A stretch of DNA of 64,000 nucleotides from JAGOEX01 sp964630905 (GCA_964630905.1 CAZVWR010000009.1:18157-82156); one strand, 5' to 3'. Positions 1 to 9,180 are shown, counted from the stretch's first letter. A program made the numbers and translations. Notes: generated by a model from the sequence alone, not told the origin.

Positions 1-1890
1 TATCCACAGAGAATCTATAGTCTGATCCTTGTGAAGGACAGAATCGGCAAGTTCAAAAAGCATGTATCTGTTGTAAATATCGGAAAGTGTTCTGGCGGCT
101 GATGGATCTCCCTTCAGTTTTTCTAGATTCTGGACGGCCTGAAAAACTGCTCCCTGCCGGATGTATTCCTCGATGATCCTGAACTTGTTGTCAGAAGATT
201 CGAGTTCATAAAGTCGTTCAAGTATTTTTATCGTTTCCCTGATATCGTTCCTTCTGTTGAGAACATCAAGATATGAATAGAGAACCGGGATGCTCCCGGG
301 ATTTTTTTCAGCAAGGTCTTTTATCTGAGTGTAATAAAGCTCCTCTTTTGAGAGCCTGTATTTCATTCTGAGTATTTTTGCAGTGATTTCTATCGTCTGG
401 TTTTTTTTGTTTATCTCTTCATATATCGCAACAGCTTCTTCAAAATAGCCATTCCTTTCACTGCACTCTCCTCCCTTCATCAGGGTTGCATCATCAACGC
501 TGCCTGTGAAAAATTGAGTGAGTTCCCTGAACGAGAAATAACAGTTGCTCAAATCTCCGTCAGCGTAACTTGTTTCAATTACAAGTTTTATATCATCAGC
601 ATCTCTTTTGTTCTCTTTCTGTTCTTTCATATAAAGTGCCATTCTCGAGGCTTCACGCGTAAGCCCTTTCCGGATGAAATATTCAACAGTTTCCCTGCAG
701 AAATGTCTCCCGGGGCATACAGAATAAAATCCGTCAGAGATAACCTTATCATTATCTGCAGCTCTGCCGAGCAGGATTTTTGCTTCTCCGAGAAAATATC
801 TTTCCTGACTGACGGTCTTCCACTGTTCAAGGACTGCAAGTTCAGCCGATATGTCTGAAAGAACTATGTTCCCGGAAATGGATGAAGCAGCTTTCAACAT
901 AATTTTCAATTTGTGTGAAAGTTCATAACCGGGAAATGCCGTAAGTATTCTCTCGTTGATGTCAGAGGATCTGCTGTAATCCTTTTTTCTGAAAAGCATC
1001 AGGGCTTTGTAAAAGGATTCTCTTAAATTCTTCTTTGTTATCACTTCTGGTCCAGTCAAATTAAGAAGGTTTATTTCATTCATTGATCCTGGATAGTCGA
1101 CATCAAGTTTGTGATAAAGCTCTGCTCCTTGAGGCACGGAACCTGATTCAATGTAGTCTGTTATCATCTGAAGCTGTTTTTCCTTCGCGGAAACCAGAGT
1201 GGAGAAAATTTTAAACTGTGACAACTCCTCCTGCGAATCAATGTGAAAGTCTAAAACGGCATAGGAATGAATCCACAAAATGTTCTTTTTCAGAGGATCG
1301 CCGATATTTTCACGGATGTCAATGATCTTAAGGTCCCTTATCCGGCTCATATAGTCTGCATATGTCAAAGAGGTGAAACTGGTTTCAGGATCTTCAAGCA
1401 TCTTGTTATATTTATCCGCCCTGTCTTCTCTGAAAATAAAATATGCAAGAACAATTAGTGCAGATATGATAAGAGTGAGTAGAAAAATATTCTTATATTT
1501 GAGATTCCGGTAATGTTCACTGTTTTCAAGACGGGGTTCAATTACAAGAATCTTTTTCAGTGAATCGTTCGCCCCCTGAACGGATCCTGTATTCTGAGAA
1601 TCATTTATTCCGAAATTCTCGAGCTCCCTTTTTGCGGCAAAATGATTTGGATTATTTAGGATAACTTTTCTGAGTTCTTCAGCGCCCTTCTCTCTTTTAC
1701 CTGTATTGAGAAGTGCGATACCGTTATAGAAATGGATCTCGGGAGTTTCACTGCCGTTCCATCCTGAAACAGTTTCTATCATCGTTTCCCAGAGTTTTTC
1801 CTTTTTGCATTCCTCAAGGTATTCGATAAGAGATGTGAGTGTAGGATTTGATGTGTACTGCTCTTTAAGTATTTCTATCCGTCTGCTCAT
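1..1890 (-). CDS. TPR-type membrane protein, C-terminus beyond window
   Basis: The minus strand is open from an ATG at 1890 to the left edge, about 630 codons without a stop, so the gene is cut by the window. The protein begins MSRRIEILKEQY and has an N-terminal cytosolic stretch with a TPR-like segment near residues 45-75. A single strongly hydrophobic helix follows at about residues 125-145 (IFLLTLIISALIVLAYFIF). A long helical region with TPR-like pairs fills the rest, for example around ILLGRAADNDKV and LEELYELESSDN-type helices. No catalytic motif is visible. Its ATG overlaps the stop of the upstream acyltransferase gene by one base, so the two are translationally coupled. It is probably a scaffold or assembly protein facing the periplasm. 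The exact function is unknown. Confidence 0.8.
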   Translation of the reverse strand, partial: MSRRIEILKEQYTSNPTLTSLIEYLEECKKEKLWETMIETVSGWNGSETPEIHFYNGIALLNTGKREKGAEELRKVILNNPNHFAAKRELENFGINDSQNTGSVQGANDSLKKILVIEPRLENSEHYRNLKYKNIFLLTLIISALIVLAYFIFREDRADKYNKMLEDPETSFTSLTYADYMSRIRDLKIIDIRENIGDPLKKNILWIHSYAVLDFHIDSQEELSQFKIFSTLVSAKEKQLQMITDYIESGSVPQGAELYHKLDVDYPGSMNEINLLNLTGPEVITKKNLRESFYKALMLFRKKDYSRSSDINERILTAFPGYELSHKLKIMLKAASSISGNIVLSDISAELAVLEQWKTVSQERYFLGEAKILLGRAADNDKVISDGFYSVCPGRHFCRETVEYFIRKGLTREASRMALYMKEQKENKRDADDIKLVIETSYADGDLSNCYFSFRELTQFFTGSVDDATLMKGGECSERNGYFEEAVAIYEEINKKNQTIEITAKILRMKYRLSKEELYYTQIKDLAEKNPGSIPVLYSYLDVLNRRNDIRETIKILERLYELESSDNKFRIIEEYIRQGAVFQAVQNLEKLKGDPSAARTLSDIYNRYMLFELADSVLHKDQTIDSLWI

Positions 1891-2786
1891 CAGCGGTAGA
1901 CCCCTCTTCTTTCTTCAGGGTGAAGCATGGCAACCTTTTTTCCAAGATAATCCATGATGTCCTGTTTTACAGTGGAAGAGAAAGGAATTGTTTTTGCAAT
2001 ATCCCTGATATTTTCAGGTTCCCCGATACTTATTGCGGCATCTGTTTTATGAAGATTGGGACACGATATCGGAAGAAATTTATCTCCGCCGACTACCGAA
2101 ACGGGAAGAACAAGGACATTTTCGTCTGTATCGATAAGCCGGTAAACTCCCTGAAGAAATTGATTGAGAGACCCGTCTCTGCTTCTTTTACCTTCAGGAA
2201 AGACAAGAAATATTTTCACTTTTTCCTTTATATCTTCTGCACATTTGGATGCCGCTCTTGCTATCACCCTTATCGGATAAGGCACTTCAAGGGTTGCGAC
2301 AGACTGTGACTGGGCAATTAAAAGTGAATGGAAATGCATGCTTGCAAATTTTCTCAAAGGATGGGAAAAAACTTTCGGACCGGCGATCACTGAAAGATCA
2401 TCTTCAAAACCGTACTCTTTGAAATATTTACTGAACGCCACTGCGATGATATTTGCATCGGAATAGCTCAAATGATTTGAGACAATGACAATTCGTGCAA
2501 CTTTTCCTTCTTTTAAGATCTGAAGGGCAGTTCTTAAGTTCTGATCGTTGCGGATCTCCATGGGAACCATTTTTTCAATAACTCTTTCAAGGCAGAGCCG
2601 AACGAGCTTTGACCCTTCCGAAAATCCCCAGTCAGTTCCGGCAGTATCATATTTCTCAAGAAAATCAGCAACTAAGCTTTCATCGACTGTGTTAAGAAAT
2701 TCTCTGACAACTGGAATGACATCTTCGGGAAGTGTTTCTTCCCAACCTTTAAGTACTTCGATTATTTTTCTTTTCAGCTCAGACAT
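1890..2786 (-). CDS. PlsC-type lysophospholipid/glycerol-phosphate acyltransferase family protein
   Basis: This 298-residue protein has the two hallmark PlsC motifs. These are block I NHLSYSD (NHx4D, catalytic His and Asp) near residue 103 and block III FPEGKRS near residue 197. Enzymes of this fold transfer an acyl chain from acyl-ACP or acyl-CoA to glycerol-3-phosphate or a lysolipid at the inner face of the inner membrane. The N-terminal 90 residues before block I are helical and longer than in minimal PlsC, closer to the larger glycerol-phosphate acyltransferase-like members. It is the first gene of a two-gene unit with the downstream TPR protein. Substrate cannot be told from sequence. 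It is distinct from the second PlsC at 40399-41115. Confidence 0.85.
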   Translation of the reverse strand: MSELKRKIIEVLKGWEETLPEDVIPVVREFLNTVDESLVADFLEKYDTAGTDWGFSEGSKLVRLCLERVIEKMVPMEIRNDQNLRTALQILKEGKVARIVIVSNHLSYSDANIIAVAFSKYFKEYGFEDDLSVIAGPKVFSHPLRKFASMHFHSLLIAQSQSVATLEVPYPIRVIARAASKCAEDIKEKVKIFLVFPEGKRSRDGSLNQFLQGVYRLIDTDENVLVLPVSVVGGDKFLPISCPNLHKTDAAISIGEPENIRDIAKTIPFSSTVKQDIMDYLGKKVAMLHPEERRGVYR

Positions 2787-2828
2787 TATCAGGTTCTTCT
2801 CCTATAATAATTAACAAAGAGAGTATTT

Positions 2829-2856
2829 CTTATACCAGTATCACTAAAAAAATCAA
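2829..2856 (-). promoter_or_regulatory. Sigma70-like promoter for the acyltransferase-TPR unit
   Basis: On the minus strand the sequence reads TTGATT, a 16-bp spacer, then TATAAG, about 40 bp upstream of the acyltransferase ATG at 2786. A GGAG lies between. It was found by eye and no start-site data exist. Confidence 0.45.
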
Positions 2857-2908
2857 GATAACACCACTTTATAAAAATCCCGATAAATTACAAAAGCAAA
2901 GTTTTTTG

Positions 2909-2936
2909 TTGACAATTAAGCGTGCAAGAGTAGGAT
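2909..2936 (+). promoter_or_regulatory. Sigma70-like promoter for the AbiE-like pair
   Basis: TTGACA at 2909-2914 and TAGGAT at 2931-2936 are separated by 16 bp, predicting a start near 2943. A perfect 6-bp inverted repeat (ATTCGC, 5-nt loop, GCGAAT, 2947-2963) sits at the predicted start of transcription. Autoregulatory operators of AbiE-type systems are inverted repeats in this position, so it may bind the encoded HTH protein. Confidence 0.5.
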
Positions 2937-2981
2937 ATTTTTAAATATTCGCTGTTCGCGAATGGCGTATGAGGTAAAAGA

Positions 2982-3497
2982 GTGAAGTCGCAGGACATTT
3001 TAGTTTTATTCAAATTGCTTATTTCAGGTGGAAGATCAGTGCCCTATTCTGAATTTGCAAAAGAGATTTTTTTATCAACTTCTGAGCTTCACGCTTCAAT
3101 AAAAAGATCTGAAAAGAGCGGTCTTTTTTCCGCTGATACCAACAGGGTTATTGTTTCTGCTTTAAAAGAGTTCATGTTTCACGGAGCAAAATATGTTTTC
3201 CCTGTTGAGCTGGGGATGACTACTCGCGGAATCCCTACAAGTTTTGGAGCAGAACCCTTAAAAAGCGAGCTTTCTCAAAGCGATATTGAAATACCGGTTT
3301 GGCCCGATGCAGAAGGAACTCATCGGGGAATTTCTTTTTCTCCGATATATAAAACTGTTTGCGAAGCTGCAAAAAAAGATGAAAGACTTTACCGGCTACT
3401 TATACTTTTTGATGCTTTGAGAGGTGGCAGAACAAGAGAAAGGACTGTTGCAAAAGAATTAATGGAACGGGAGATTGAGCTGTATGCCAAAGATTAA
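2982..3497 (+). CDS. Helix-turn-helix protein, AbiEi-like antitoxin partner
   Basis: A 171-residue protein with a GTG start, preceded by GAGGT at 2971-2975. Residues 1-60 look like a winged helix (LLISGGRSVPYSEFAKEIFL, then a recognition helix TSELHASIKRSEKSGLF). The rest is mixed alpha/beta and unrecognised. The next gene overlaps it and encodes a nucleotidyltransferase-fold protein. Winged-helix plus nucleotidyltransferase is the layout of AbiEi/AbiEii type IV toxin-antitoxin or phage-defence pairs, where the HTH protein represses the operon. The inverted repeat at 2947-2963 fits that role. The family assignment comes from layout and the N-terminal domain only. It could instead be a stand-alone transcriptional regulator. 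Confidence 0.6.
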   Translation: MKSQDILVLFKLLISGGRSVPYSEFAKEIFLSTSELHASIKRSEKSGLFSADTNRVIVSALKEFMFHGAKYVFPVELGMTTRGIPTSFGAEPLKSELSQSDIEIPVWPDAEGTHRGISFSPIYKTVCEAAKKDERLYRLLILFDALRGGRTRERTVAKELMEREIELYAKD

Positions 3498-4182
3498 TAC
3501 AGATGATATGTTAAGAATCCATAAAAGTTTGAAGTCGGCTGGTTTGGATTTTGTTTTCATCGGTGGCGGCATACTTGGTTTTTTGATTGATGACCCTCTG
3601 GCATCTCCCGTGAGAACGACGATTGATATTGATGTCGTGCTTGACATTCTCACTGATCCTGGACAGACTCTGCTTGAGGAAAAACTTAGTTCAGCCGGCT
3701 TTAAACATGATATGAGCGATCGTGCTCCCCGTTGTCGCTGGATATTTAACAACATTAAAGTTGACATACTTTCAACTAGAGACAAATTTTCAGGAATGAA
3801 TTTGAAGTGGCTTCAGGAAACTGTTTCAAATCCTTTTGAAATAAAAAAAGATGAAACTGTTTTTAAAATCGCATCACCGGCATGTTTTATTGCTATGAAA
3901 CTTGAAGCTTTTAAGGACCGCGGGATGGAAGATTATCTGGGCAGCCGGGATATAGAAGATGTGATATCAGTAATCGACGGAAGATCTTCAATTGTTGAAG
4001 AAATTAAAAGTTCTGATCCACAAGTTGTTAAATTTATTTCAAAAACAATAGCAGAATTACTACAAAAAAATGAATTTATAGCTTCAATAGCAGGTCATCT
4101 TATGCCTGATCAGGCAAGTCAGAAAAGAAGATTAATTGTTATTGAGCGGCTTAACAGGATCAGTCAATTGCAGGGAGATTAA
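3484..4182 (+). CDS. Nucleotidyltransferase-fold protein, AbiEii-like
   Basis: The protein carries a minimal nucleotidyltransferase signature: FIGGGILGFL (GG motif), then RTTIDIDVVLD (two metal-binding Asp). A third acidic site is plausible at VDILS. About 232 residues. I start it at ATG 3484 because GGGAG at 3469-3473 is well spaced. An upstream in-frame TTG at 3475 is possible. The ATG overlaps the end of the HTH gene by 14 bp. Proteins of this family act as NTP-dependent toxins or tRNA/protein nucleotidyltransferases paired with a cognate antitoxin. Whether this pair is active, for instance against phage, cannot be read from sequence. Confidence 0.7.
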   Translation: MPKINTDDMLRIHKSLKSAGLDFVFIGGGILGFLIDDPLASPVRTTIDIDVVLDILTDPGQTLLEEKLSSAGFKHDMSDRAPRCRWIFNNIKVDILSTRDKFSGMNLKWLQETVSNPFEIKKDETVFKIASPACFIAMKLEAFKDRGMEDYLGSRDIEDVISVIDGRSSIVEEIKSSDPQVVKFISKTIAELLQKNEFIASIAGHLMPDQASQKRRLIVIERLNRISQLQGD

Positions 4183-4186
4183 ACTT

Positions 4187-5374
4187 ATGAAATATGAAAA
4201 AGCGGTCATTCTTGAAAAAGGGCGTGATAAACTGGCGAAAAATCATAATCCGTGGATTTATTCAGGAGCGGTGAGATCGCTTCAGGGTAATCCGCAAGAT
4301 GGTGATATTGTTGCCGTTCTGGATTTTGAAAGAACATTCGTGGCATGGGCTCATTACAACGGCAGATCGGGGATAGCCCTGCGGCTTCTTGAGTGGGAAA
4401 GTTCAGTAATTCCTGACTACTCGTGGCTGAGATCAAAAATATCTGATGCTTATTCTCTTAGAAAAAAGATGACAGGGGCTGACACAAATGTCTTCAGACT
4501 TATCTATTCTGAATCTGATATGCTTCCGGGGATCATCTGTGATGTTTACGATTCGGTCGCAGTTCTTCAGATATCAACTCCGGGGTTTGACAGATTAAAG
4601 AAGGATGTTGCTGAAATAATATCAGAAATTTCAGGAATTTCTTCTGTTTATGAAAAAAGTGACGGGGATGGCAGAAAGATAGAAGGTCTTGCCCCTTCAA
4701 CCGGATGGATAAAAGGGGAACCTGATTCAACGGAGATCGTTGTAAAAGAGAATGGATTCAAATTTTTTGTCGATCTGAGCGGACAGAAGACCGGTTTTTA
4801 TGCCGATCAGAGAGAAAACCGCCTTCTTTTTGGAAAAATTGCAACAGGTGAAGTTCTTGATATGTGTTCGTTTTCAGGGGCTTTTTCGGCACATGCCCTG
4901 AAAAACGGAGCAGATCATGCTACTTTGTGCGACATTTCAAAAGAGACATTGAAACTTATTGATAAGAATATGGAACTCAATGGTATCGCTAAGGAAAAAT
5001 ATGATTTTATTGCAGGTGATGCGTTTGAAGTTTTGAGGAATCTGGAAAGGGATGGAAGGAAATTTGATTCTATTATTCTTGATCCTCCTAAACTTGTTCC
5101 TTCAAATAAATATCTTGAAAAAGGGCTGAAAGCTTACAAGGATCTCAATTTCAATGCGCTGAGACTTATCAGGGAAGATGGAGTTCTTGCCACTTTTTCC
5201 TGTTCGGGAGCAGTAACAATGGCTGATTTCAAAAATGCTGTCGCCTATGCGGCAAAAGATGCAAAAAGAGAACTTAAAATATTGAATCAGATGCACCAGC
5301 CGTTTGACCATCCGGTGAGGATGAGTGCCCCGGAAACTGAATATCTTAAAGGTCTTCTTTTAAAGGTTTGTTAA
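4187..5374 (+). CDS. rlmI: RlmI-like 23S rRNA (cytosine-C5) methyltransferase
   Basis: A protein of 395 residues from ATG 4187, chosen because GGGAG at 4173-4177 is correctly spaced. Upstream in-frame codons lie within the previous gene. N-terminal PUA-like domain (residues 1-75, starting EKGRDKLAKNHNPWIYSGAV). A Rossmann SAM methyltransferase domain follows, with the RlmI signature GQKTGFYADQRENR near residue 200, the SAM loop VLDMCSFSGAFS, and DPPKLVPS near 298. The family methylates C1962 of 23S rRNA in E. coli using SAM. The catalytic Cys region FSCSG is present near residue 340. Its ribosome binding site lies inside the end of the nucleotidyltransferase gene and a CPBP protease follows directly. 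Confidence 0.85.
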   Translation: MKYEKAVILEKGRDKLAKNHNPWIYSGAVRSLQGNPQDGDIVAVLDFERTFVAWAHYNGRSGIALRLLEWESSVIPDYSWLRSKISDAYSLRKKMTGADTNVFRLIYSESDMLPGIICDVYDSVAVLQISTPGFDRLKKDVAEIISEISGISSVYEKSDGDGRKIEGLAPSTGWIKGEPDSTEIVVKENGFKFFVDLSGQKTGFYADQRENRLLFGKIATGEVLDMCSFSGAFSAHALKNGADHATLCDISKETLKLIDKNMELNGIAKEKYDFIAGDAFEVLRNLERDGRKFDSIILDPPKLVPSNKYLEKGLKAYKDLNFNALRLIREDGVLATFSCSGAVTMADFKNAVAYAAKDAKRELKILNQMHQPFDHPVRMSAPETEYLKGLLLKVC

Positions 5375-6022
5375 ATGAAAACAGCTAGTTATCAAAAGAG
5401 AAGCATCGCGATCGCAATTATACTGACTGTTGTGGTGACGATTCTTGCTTTATGGATGAACACGACAAAATTTGAGTTCAGATACTATGTTTTTCCCGCC
5501 GTGCTGATATTTCTTCCTCTCGTTTTTAACAGCTCTTTCCGTCCTCAAAACATCTTAAAGCCGTCAAAAAAAGGGTTTAAACTCTTTTTTTATGTCACTA
5601 TGACTGTTCTTGTTCTTTATCCGCCGGCATTTTTCATTTACTGGATGAGCTTTAAAAATCAGGCATTTATGACTCCCGCGACGGAAGAAGTTCTCAAAGC
5701 GGTCTTAAAAGGACTCACTGCGGTCGCAGTTGCCGCGATCCCCGAGGAATTCTTTTTCAGAGGCTATCTTCAGGAGCATGTTTTCAAAGGGCTTGAAAGA
5801 AAGTTCATAAAAGTTGTTACACTGAAAAACCTTATAACTTCAATACTTTTCGGCGTTGTGCACGCAGTTGCTTTTCTAGACATAACAAGAGCCGCAACAT
5901 TCTTTCCATCTCTTCTTTTCGGCCTTTTCTGTGAAAAAAGTGAAGGAAAAATATTTTACAGCATCCTTTTTCATGTGATCTCAAACATACTCGCTTTCGT
6001 TCTGTGGACTTTTATTAAATAA
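5375..6022 (+). CDS. CPBP-family intramembrane metalloprotease
   Basis: 215 residues with about six membrane segments. CPBP (CAAX protease and bacteriocin-processing) motifs are present: EEFFFRG near residue 122 (EExxxR), a second motif with FGVVHAVAFLD near 157 (FxxxH), and FHVISNI near 195. The paired Glu and two His would bind zinc in the membrane. The ATG follows the methyltransferase stop codon directly, so the two genes are co-translated. In bacteria such proteases are tied to bacteriocin self-immunity or envelope protein processing. No peptide substrate gene is visible nearby. Confidence 0.85.
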   Translation: MKTASYQKRSIAIAIILTVVVTILALWMNTTKFEFRYYVFPAVLIFLPLVFNSSFRPQNILKPSKKGFKLFFYVTMTVLVLYPPAFFIYWMSFKNQAFMTPATEEVLKAVLKGLTAVAVAAIPEEFFFRGYLQEHVFKGLERKFIKVVTLKNLITSILFGVVHAVAFLDITRAATFFPSLLFGLFCEKSEGKIFYSILFHVISNILAFVLWTFIK

Positions 6023-6078
6023 AGTCCTTGCACTTTTTATACAAATATGACAAAAAGTCCTTGCACTTTTTATACAAA
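6021..6078. repeat. Two direct copies of a 25-bp sequence, period 33 bp
   Basis: AAAGTCCTTGCACTTTTTAT plus ACAAA occurs at 6021-6045 and again identically at 6054-6078. The first copy overlaps the stop codon of the CPBP protease gene. The repeat sits immediately upstream of a truncated ATPase gene, suggesting recombination debris or the trace of a repeat family. No transposase is present. Confidence 0.9.
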
Positions 6079-6135
6079 AATAGTCAAGAGCTTTGACATC
6101 GCTGAAATATTTTTGCAATAAGTGCACTTACACCT

Positions 6136-6474
6136 TTGCAGATACTTCGGTTTGATTTTACAACATATAAAGGTTTTTTCACAGAGAACTTTGTTTTGCA
6201 GGAATTAATATCATCAGGAATTACAAGAACTTACTGTTGGCAGGGGAGAACATCTGAAATAGAGTTCCTTCTTCAGACAAATGCAGGGAATATCATTCCG
6301 GTTGAAGTCAAATCCGGCGCAGTGACGCAATCAAAATCACTCTCAGTTTATAATGAACGGTATAGCCCGTCTTTTTCAATAGTAGTCAGTGCAAAAAATG
6401 AGGGCAGACAGCCGAAAAGATGGTATGTCCCAGTCTATGCCGCAGGGAAACTTCATGAATTAATGAAACTTTAA
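6136..6474 (+). pseudogene. Remnant of AAA ATPase, DUF4143 C-terminal part
   Basis: The 112-residue reading matches the C-terminal end of DUF4143-type AAA+ ATPases: an ENFVLQELISSG segment, a SEIEFLLQ strand and IPVEVKSG (an endonuclease-like core). Full members are about 380-450 residues with an N-terminal P-loop, none of which is present here. Upstream, the same frame is closed at 6103. A different frame reads SFDIAEIFLQ before a stop, as if the gene were broken and shifted. The only start is a TTG without a ribosome binding site. I read it as a decayed gene fragment. It converges on the Sel1-like gene and overlaps it by 15 bp. Confidence 0.7.
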
Positions 6475-7677
6475 CTCCAGCCCGGCGAGTTTGAAGATCT
6501 CTGAGCAAAATGGTTCTATCATAGGTTTATAATGGCAGGTATAGTGGAGCAGTTGAAGTTTGTCTCCTTTTCTGGCGTAAAAGTTTGAAGATGATCCTTC
6601 GCTTAAACACCACGGAGAAACATTACTGTATGTTGAAAAGAGATCCGCCCTCTGAAGTTTATCTTGTAAAACACTAAGTTGTTTTGTAGATACAGGGATG
6701 GTTTGTAATATTTTTTGATTCTTGCCTGATCTTTCTATGATTTTATACTGATTTTTTTCTTTTACGAAATCGACAATATATTCTCCATTATTAAAAGCAA
6801 GGACTTTTATACATCTATAAATTTCGGTTTCTTTTCCCAAAGGGATATTGAGAAGGTCTTCAAAATCTTGTTTTTTTGAAAGTTTTTTTGCTTTTTCTAT
6901 GTTTTTTTCTACACCTTTGCCGTTAAACAAAATCTTTATAGCTTCCAAATAGTTACCATAGTCTATGTACTTTTCTTTTTTTATATTATCTATGTAGTCA
7001 ATAAAATATTCAGCTCCTTTTTTTTCATCCGGCTCAATGCCTTTTGCACCATATAAGTTTATAAGGGAGTAAATTTTTTCAAAATCTCCTTGATATCTTG
7101 CACCATGAGTTTTGTAATAGGCTAAATTTATTGCTTTCTCTGCACAGTTTTTTGCATTAATATAATCGTTTTCTCTTCCTTTAAAATTTATATCGGCACA
7201 CACATAAAGAGAAGCAATGATTAGCTCTTTTTCGTTGTCATCATTTGTTGTAAAAGATGAAGTTTTTATTGCCCATTTGGCTGATTCTTCAGGAGAAATG
7301 GCCATTTCTTCGCCAAGAATATCTTCCATTAACCTTCCATATGCAAAACCCCTTGAAAGATAATACCCGCATCTTATACACCCGTTTTCAACTCCTTTTT
7401 TTAGGATTTCAATTGATCTGTCTTTTTCACCTCTTTGTGCAGTTAAAAGAGCATAGAACCTGTATCCTTCAACAGATCCTTTTTCGGCTGATTTTGCGCT
7501 CCATTTTTCAGCGATATCATATTTTTCTTTTGAATAATAATAACTGGAAACTTCATTCATAGCATAAGCATTTCCAAGATAAGCTCTGAAAAAATATCCG
7601 GGAAGAGAATTAGTTCTAAAAAGCAAAGCCTGAGCAATTAGAAAGAGAACTGTTCCGTGAATGATCAGTTTTTTCAT
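6460..7677 (-). CDS. Sel1-like repeat protein (second of a tandem pair)
   Basis: 405 residues. It starts with a signal-anchor (MKKLIIHGTVLFLIAQALLF) and continues with Sel1/TPR-like helical pairs. Examples are AEKWSAKSAEKGSVEGYRFY, then GVENGCIRCGYYLSRGFAYG, and a later SKKQDFEDLL segment. The C-terminal 130 residues are a separate alpha/beta region with no recognised motif. It is the second gene of a two-gene unit with the paralogue at 7674-8951. The genes overlap by 4 bp (ATGA). Sel1-like proteins are usually periplasmic adaptors. No partner is evident. Confidence 0.7.
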   Translation of the reverse strand: MKKLIIHGTVLFLIAQALLFRTNSLPGYFFRAYLGNAYAMNEVSSYYYSKEKYDIAEKWSAKSAEKGSVEGYRFYALLTAQRGEKDRSIEILKKGVENGCIRCGYYLSRGFAYGRLMEDILGEEMAISPEESAKWAIKTSSFTTNDDNEKELIIASLYVCADINFKGRENDYINAKNCAEKAINLAYYKTHGARYQGDFEKIYSLINLYGAKGIEPDEKKGAEYFIDYIDNIKKEKYIDYGNYLEAIKILFNGKGVEKNIEKAKKLSKKQDFEDLLNIPLGKETEIYRCIKVLAFNNGEYIVDFVKEKNQYKIIERSGKNQKILQTIPVSTKQLSVLQDKLQRADLFSTYSNVSPWCLSEGSSSNFYARKGDKLQLLHYTCHYKPMIEPFCSEIFKLAGLELKFH

Positions 7678-8951
7678 TTTCCACCTCGCGGGTATTCAAT
7701 GCCTGCGATCTGAAATAATTTCATGCAAAATTCTTCACCGGGTCTTTCATCATCATAAGGCATATGTTGAATGATTTGAATTTGTCCTTCTTTAATAGCA
7801 AACATAAATATTAATGGGTTTTGACTTTTTTTAATCGAGTAAAAAGGTTTTATGTGTGATTCTGAAGGTATATTAAAAAAGTTTATGGAGTCTAAAAAAG
7901 AATGGAATTCCATAAATTCCGATAATGACATTTTTTCTTTCTTCTTTTCGATAATTTCAACTTTTGGTGAATCTTTTTGACCTTTTATTACATATTCGAT
8001 GAAGATGTCATCAAGTTTTTTTGTTATTTCTATAGTAAAATCATTGTAAAGCGGATTGTGATCTTTGAGATTGCATGTATATAATTCATGATTTTTCTCT
8101 GCCGGGAAATTTAAATATTTTAAAAGTTGTTTGTTTCCTGCAAGAGCTTTTGCTTCAGAAACATTCTTTTCAACTCCAATGCCATTGAAAAGCAGTTTAA
8201 TGCTCTCATAAATGTTTTCTTTTTTTTCAGAAAGAAAATATTGAGCACCTTTAGAGATATTTTTTTCGATACCGTCACCGCCATAAACATACAAATGTCC
8301 TAGAATTCCAAGTATTATGCTGTCTTCGTATTCTAAATGCTGCCCTTTCAGCTCCTTGGAAATATTTACAGCTTTTTCAAAACATTCCAAAGCTTTCGGC
8401 AGATTTTTTTTTCCGTTGTATCCGTGAAAATTTACTAATCCGCATAAATAAAAAGCTTTGTGCTGATTGTATTTATCATCGCCTGAAGAAGGGAAGTTGT
8501 TTTTATAAAGGGTAATTTCAGCCCATCTTGCGCTTTTTTCAATATCAATATCGATTTTATTTTTTTTACTGTCGTGTGAGTAGTTTGCGAAAAGTTCACC
8601 CGTTGAATAAGCCTCAGTTAGAAGTCTGCCGCAATAGGTGCATCCAATTCTTGCACATTTTTCGAGAATAATAACAGCTTGATCAATTTTTTCATTATAT
8701 GCAAGTTTTAATGCCAGATCATGATACCCTTGACAATTTCCTCCTGAAGCAGACTTTTCCAACCATTTCATAGCAGATTCCTTATCACCCTTTTTTTCGT
8801 AGTAGTCTGCAAGCTTCGTCTGGTAAGTTCTGTCTCCCAGATATGCTTTCATAAATATAGTGGAGTCGTCAAAACTTAAAGACACAAAAACATACGCAAT
8901 CACCAATACTGCAAAAACATGCCAGATAATTAACAAAATCTTTCTTTTCAT
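7674..8951 (-). CDS. Sel1-like repeat protein (first of a tandem pair)
   Basis: 425 residues with an N-terminal membrane helix (LLIIWHVFAVLVIAYVFVSL). Sel1-like repeats follow: AMKWLEKSASGGNCQGYHDL, VIILEKCARIGCTYCGRL, and a third around ECFEKAVNISKEL. It matches the downstream protein in domain order and in several repeats (CRIG/CIRC Cys pairs, YGGDGIEKN versus GKGVEKN), so the pair arose by duplication. The C-terminal region after residue 290 is alpha/beta and unrecognised. The function is probably a membrane-anchored adaptor. Confidence 0.7.
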   Translation of the reverse strand: MKRKILLIIWHVFAVLVIAYVFVSLSFDDSTIFMKAYLGDRTYQTKLADYYEKKGDKESAMKWLEKSASGGNCQGYHDLALKLAYNEKIDQAVIILEKCARIGCTYCGRLLTEAYSTGELFANYSHDSKKNKIDIDIEKSARWAEITLYKNNFPSSGDDKYNQHKAFYLCGLVNFHGYNGKKNLPKALECFEKAVNISKELKGQHLEYEDSIILGILGHLYVYGGDGIEKNISKGAQYFLSEKKENIYESIKLLFNGIGVEKNVSEAKALAGNKQLLKYLNFPAEKNHELYTCNLKDHNPLYNDFTIEITKKLDDIFIEYVIKGQKDSPKVEIIEKKKEKMSLSEFMEFHSFLDSINFFNIPSESHIKPFYSIKKSQNPLIFMFAIKEGQIQIIQHMPYDDERPGEEFCMKLFQIAGIEYPRGGK

Positions 8952-8978
8952 TGAAGAATGGTCTCAAAGTTCAGCAAA

Positions 8979-9007
8979 AAAATATCCGATTATTTCTTTT
9001 AAGTCAA
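8979..9007 (-). promoter_or_regulatory. Sigma70-like promoter for the Sel1 pair
   Basis: Minus-strand TTGACT, 17-bp spacer, TATTTT, placed about 30-55 bp before the ATG at 8951. The -10 is a weak match. Confidence 0.4.
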
Positions 9008-9121
9008 CCTTTCGTATATTTATAAACATTGTTGATTATCCGAAAAAGTTGAAATTTCAAAGATTTCTGATGCTTCTATTAATAAGCCCACATGTTTAAT
9101 TCAAGCAACAACATAAATAAT

Positions 9122-9150
9122 TTGACGAATATAATTCAAGACATTATATT
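9122..9150 (+). promoter_or_regulatory. Sigma70-like promoter for the RhuM-type gene
   Basis: TTGACG at 9122-9127, 17-bp spacer, TATATT at 9145-9150. AGAGGG lies just before ATG 9181. Confidence 0.55.
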
Positions 9151-9180
9151 AGACAGTATTTAATTTTCGTTAGAGGGAAA

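Noticed and set aside
1267..1458. Short plus-strand frames in 1-1890
   Set aside because: They lie opposite an uninterrupted minus-strand gene with a membrane helix and TPR-like repeats.
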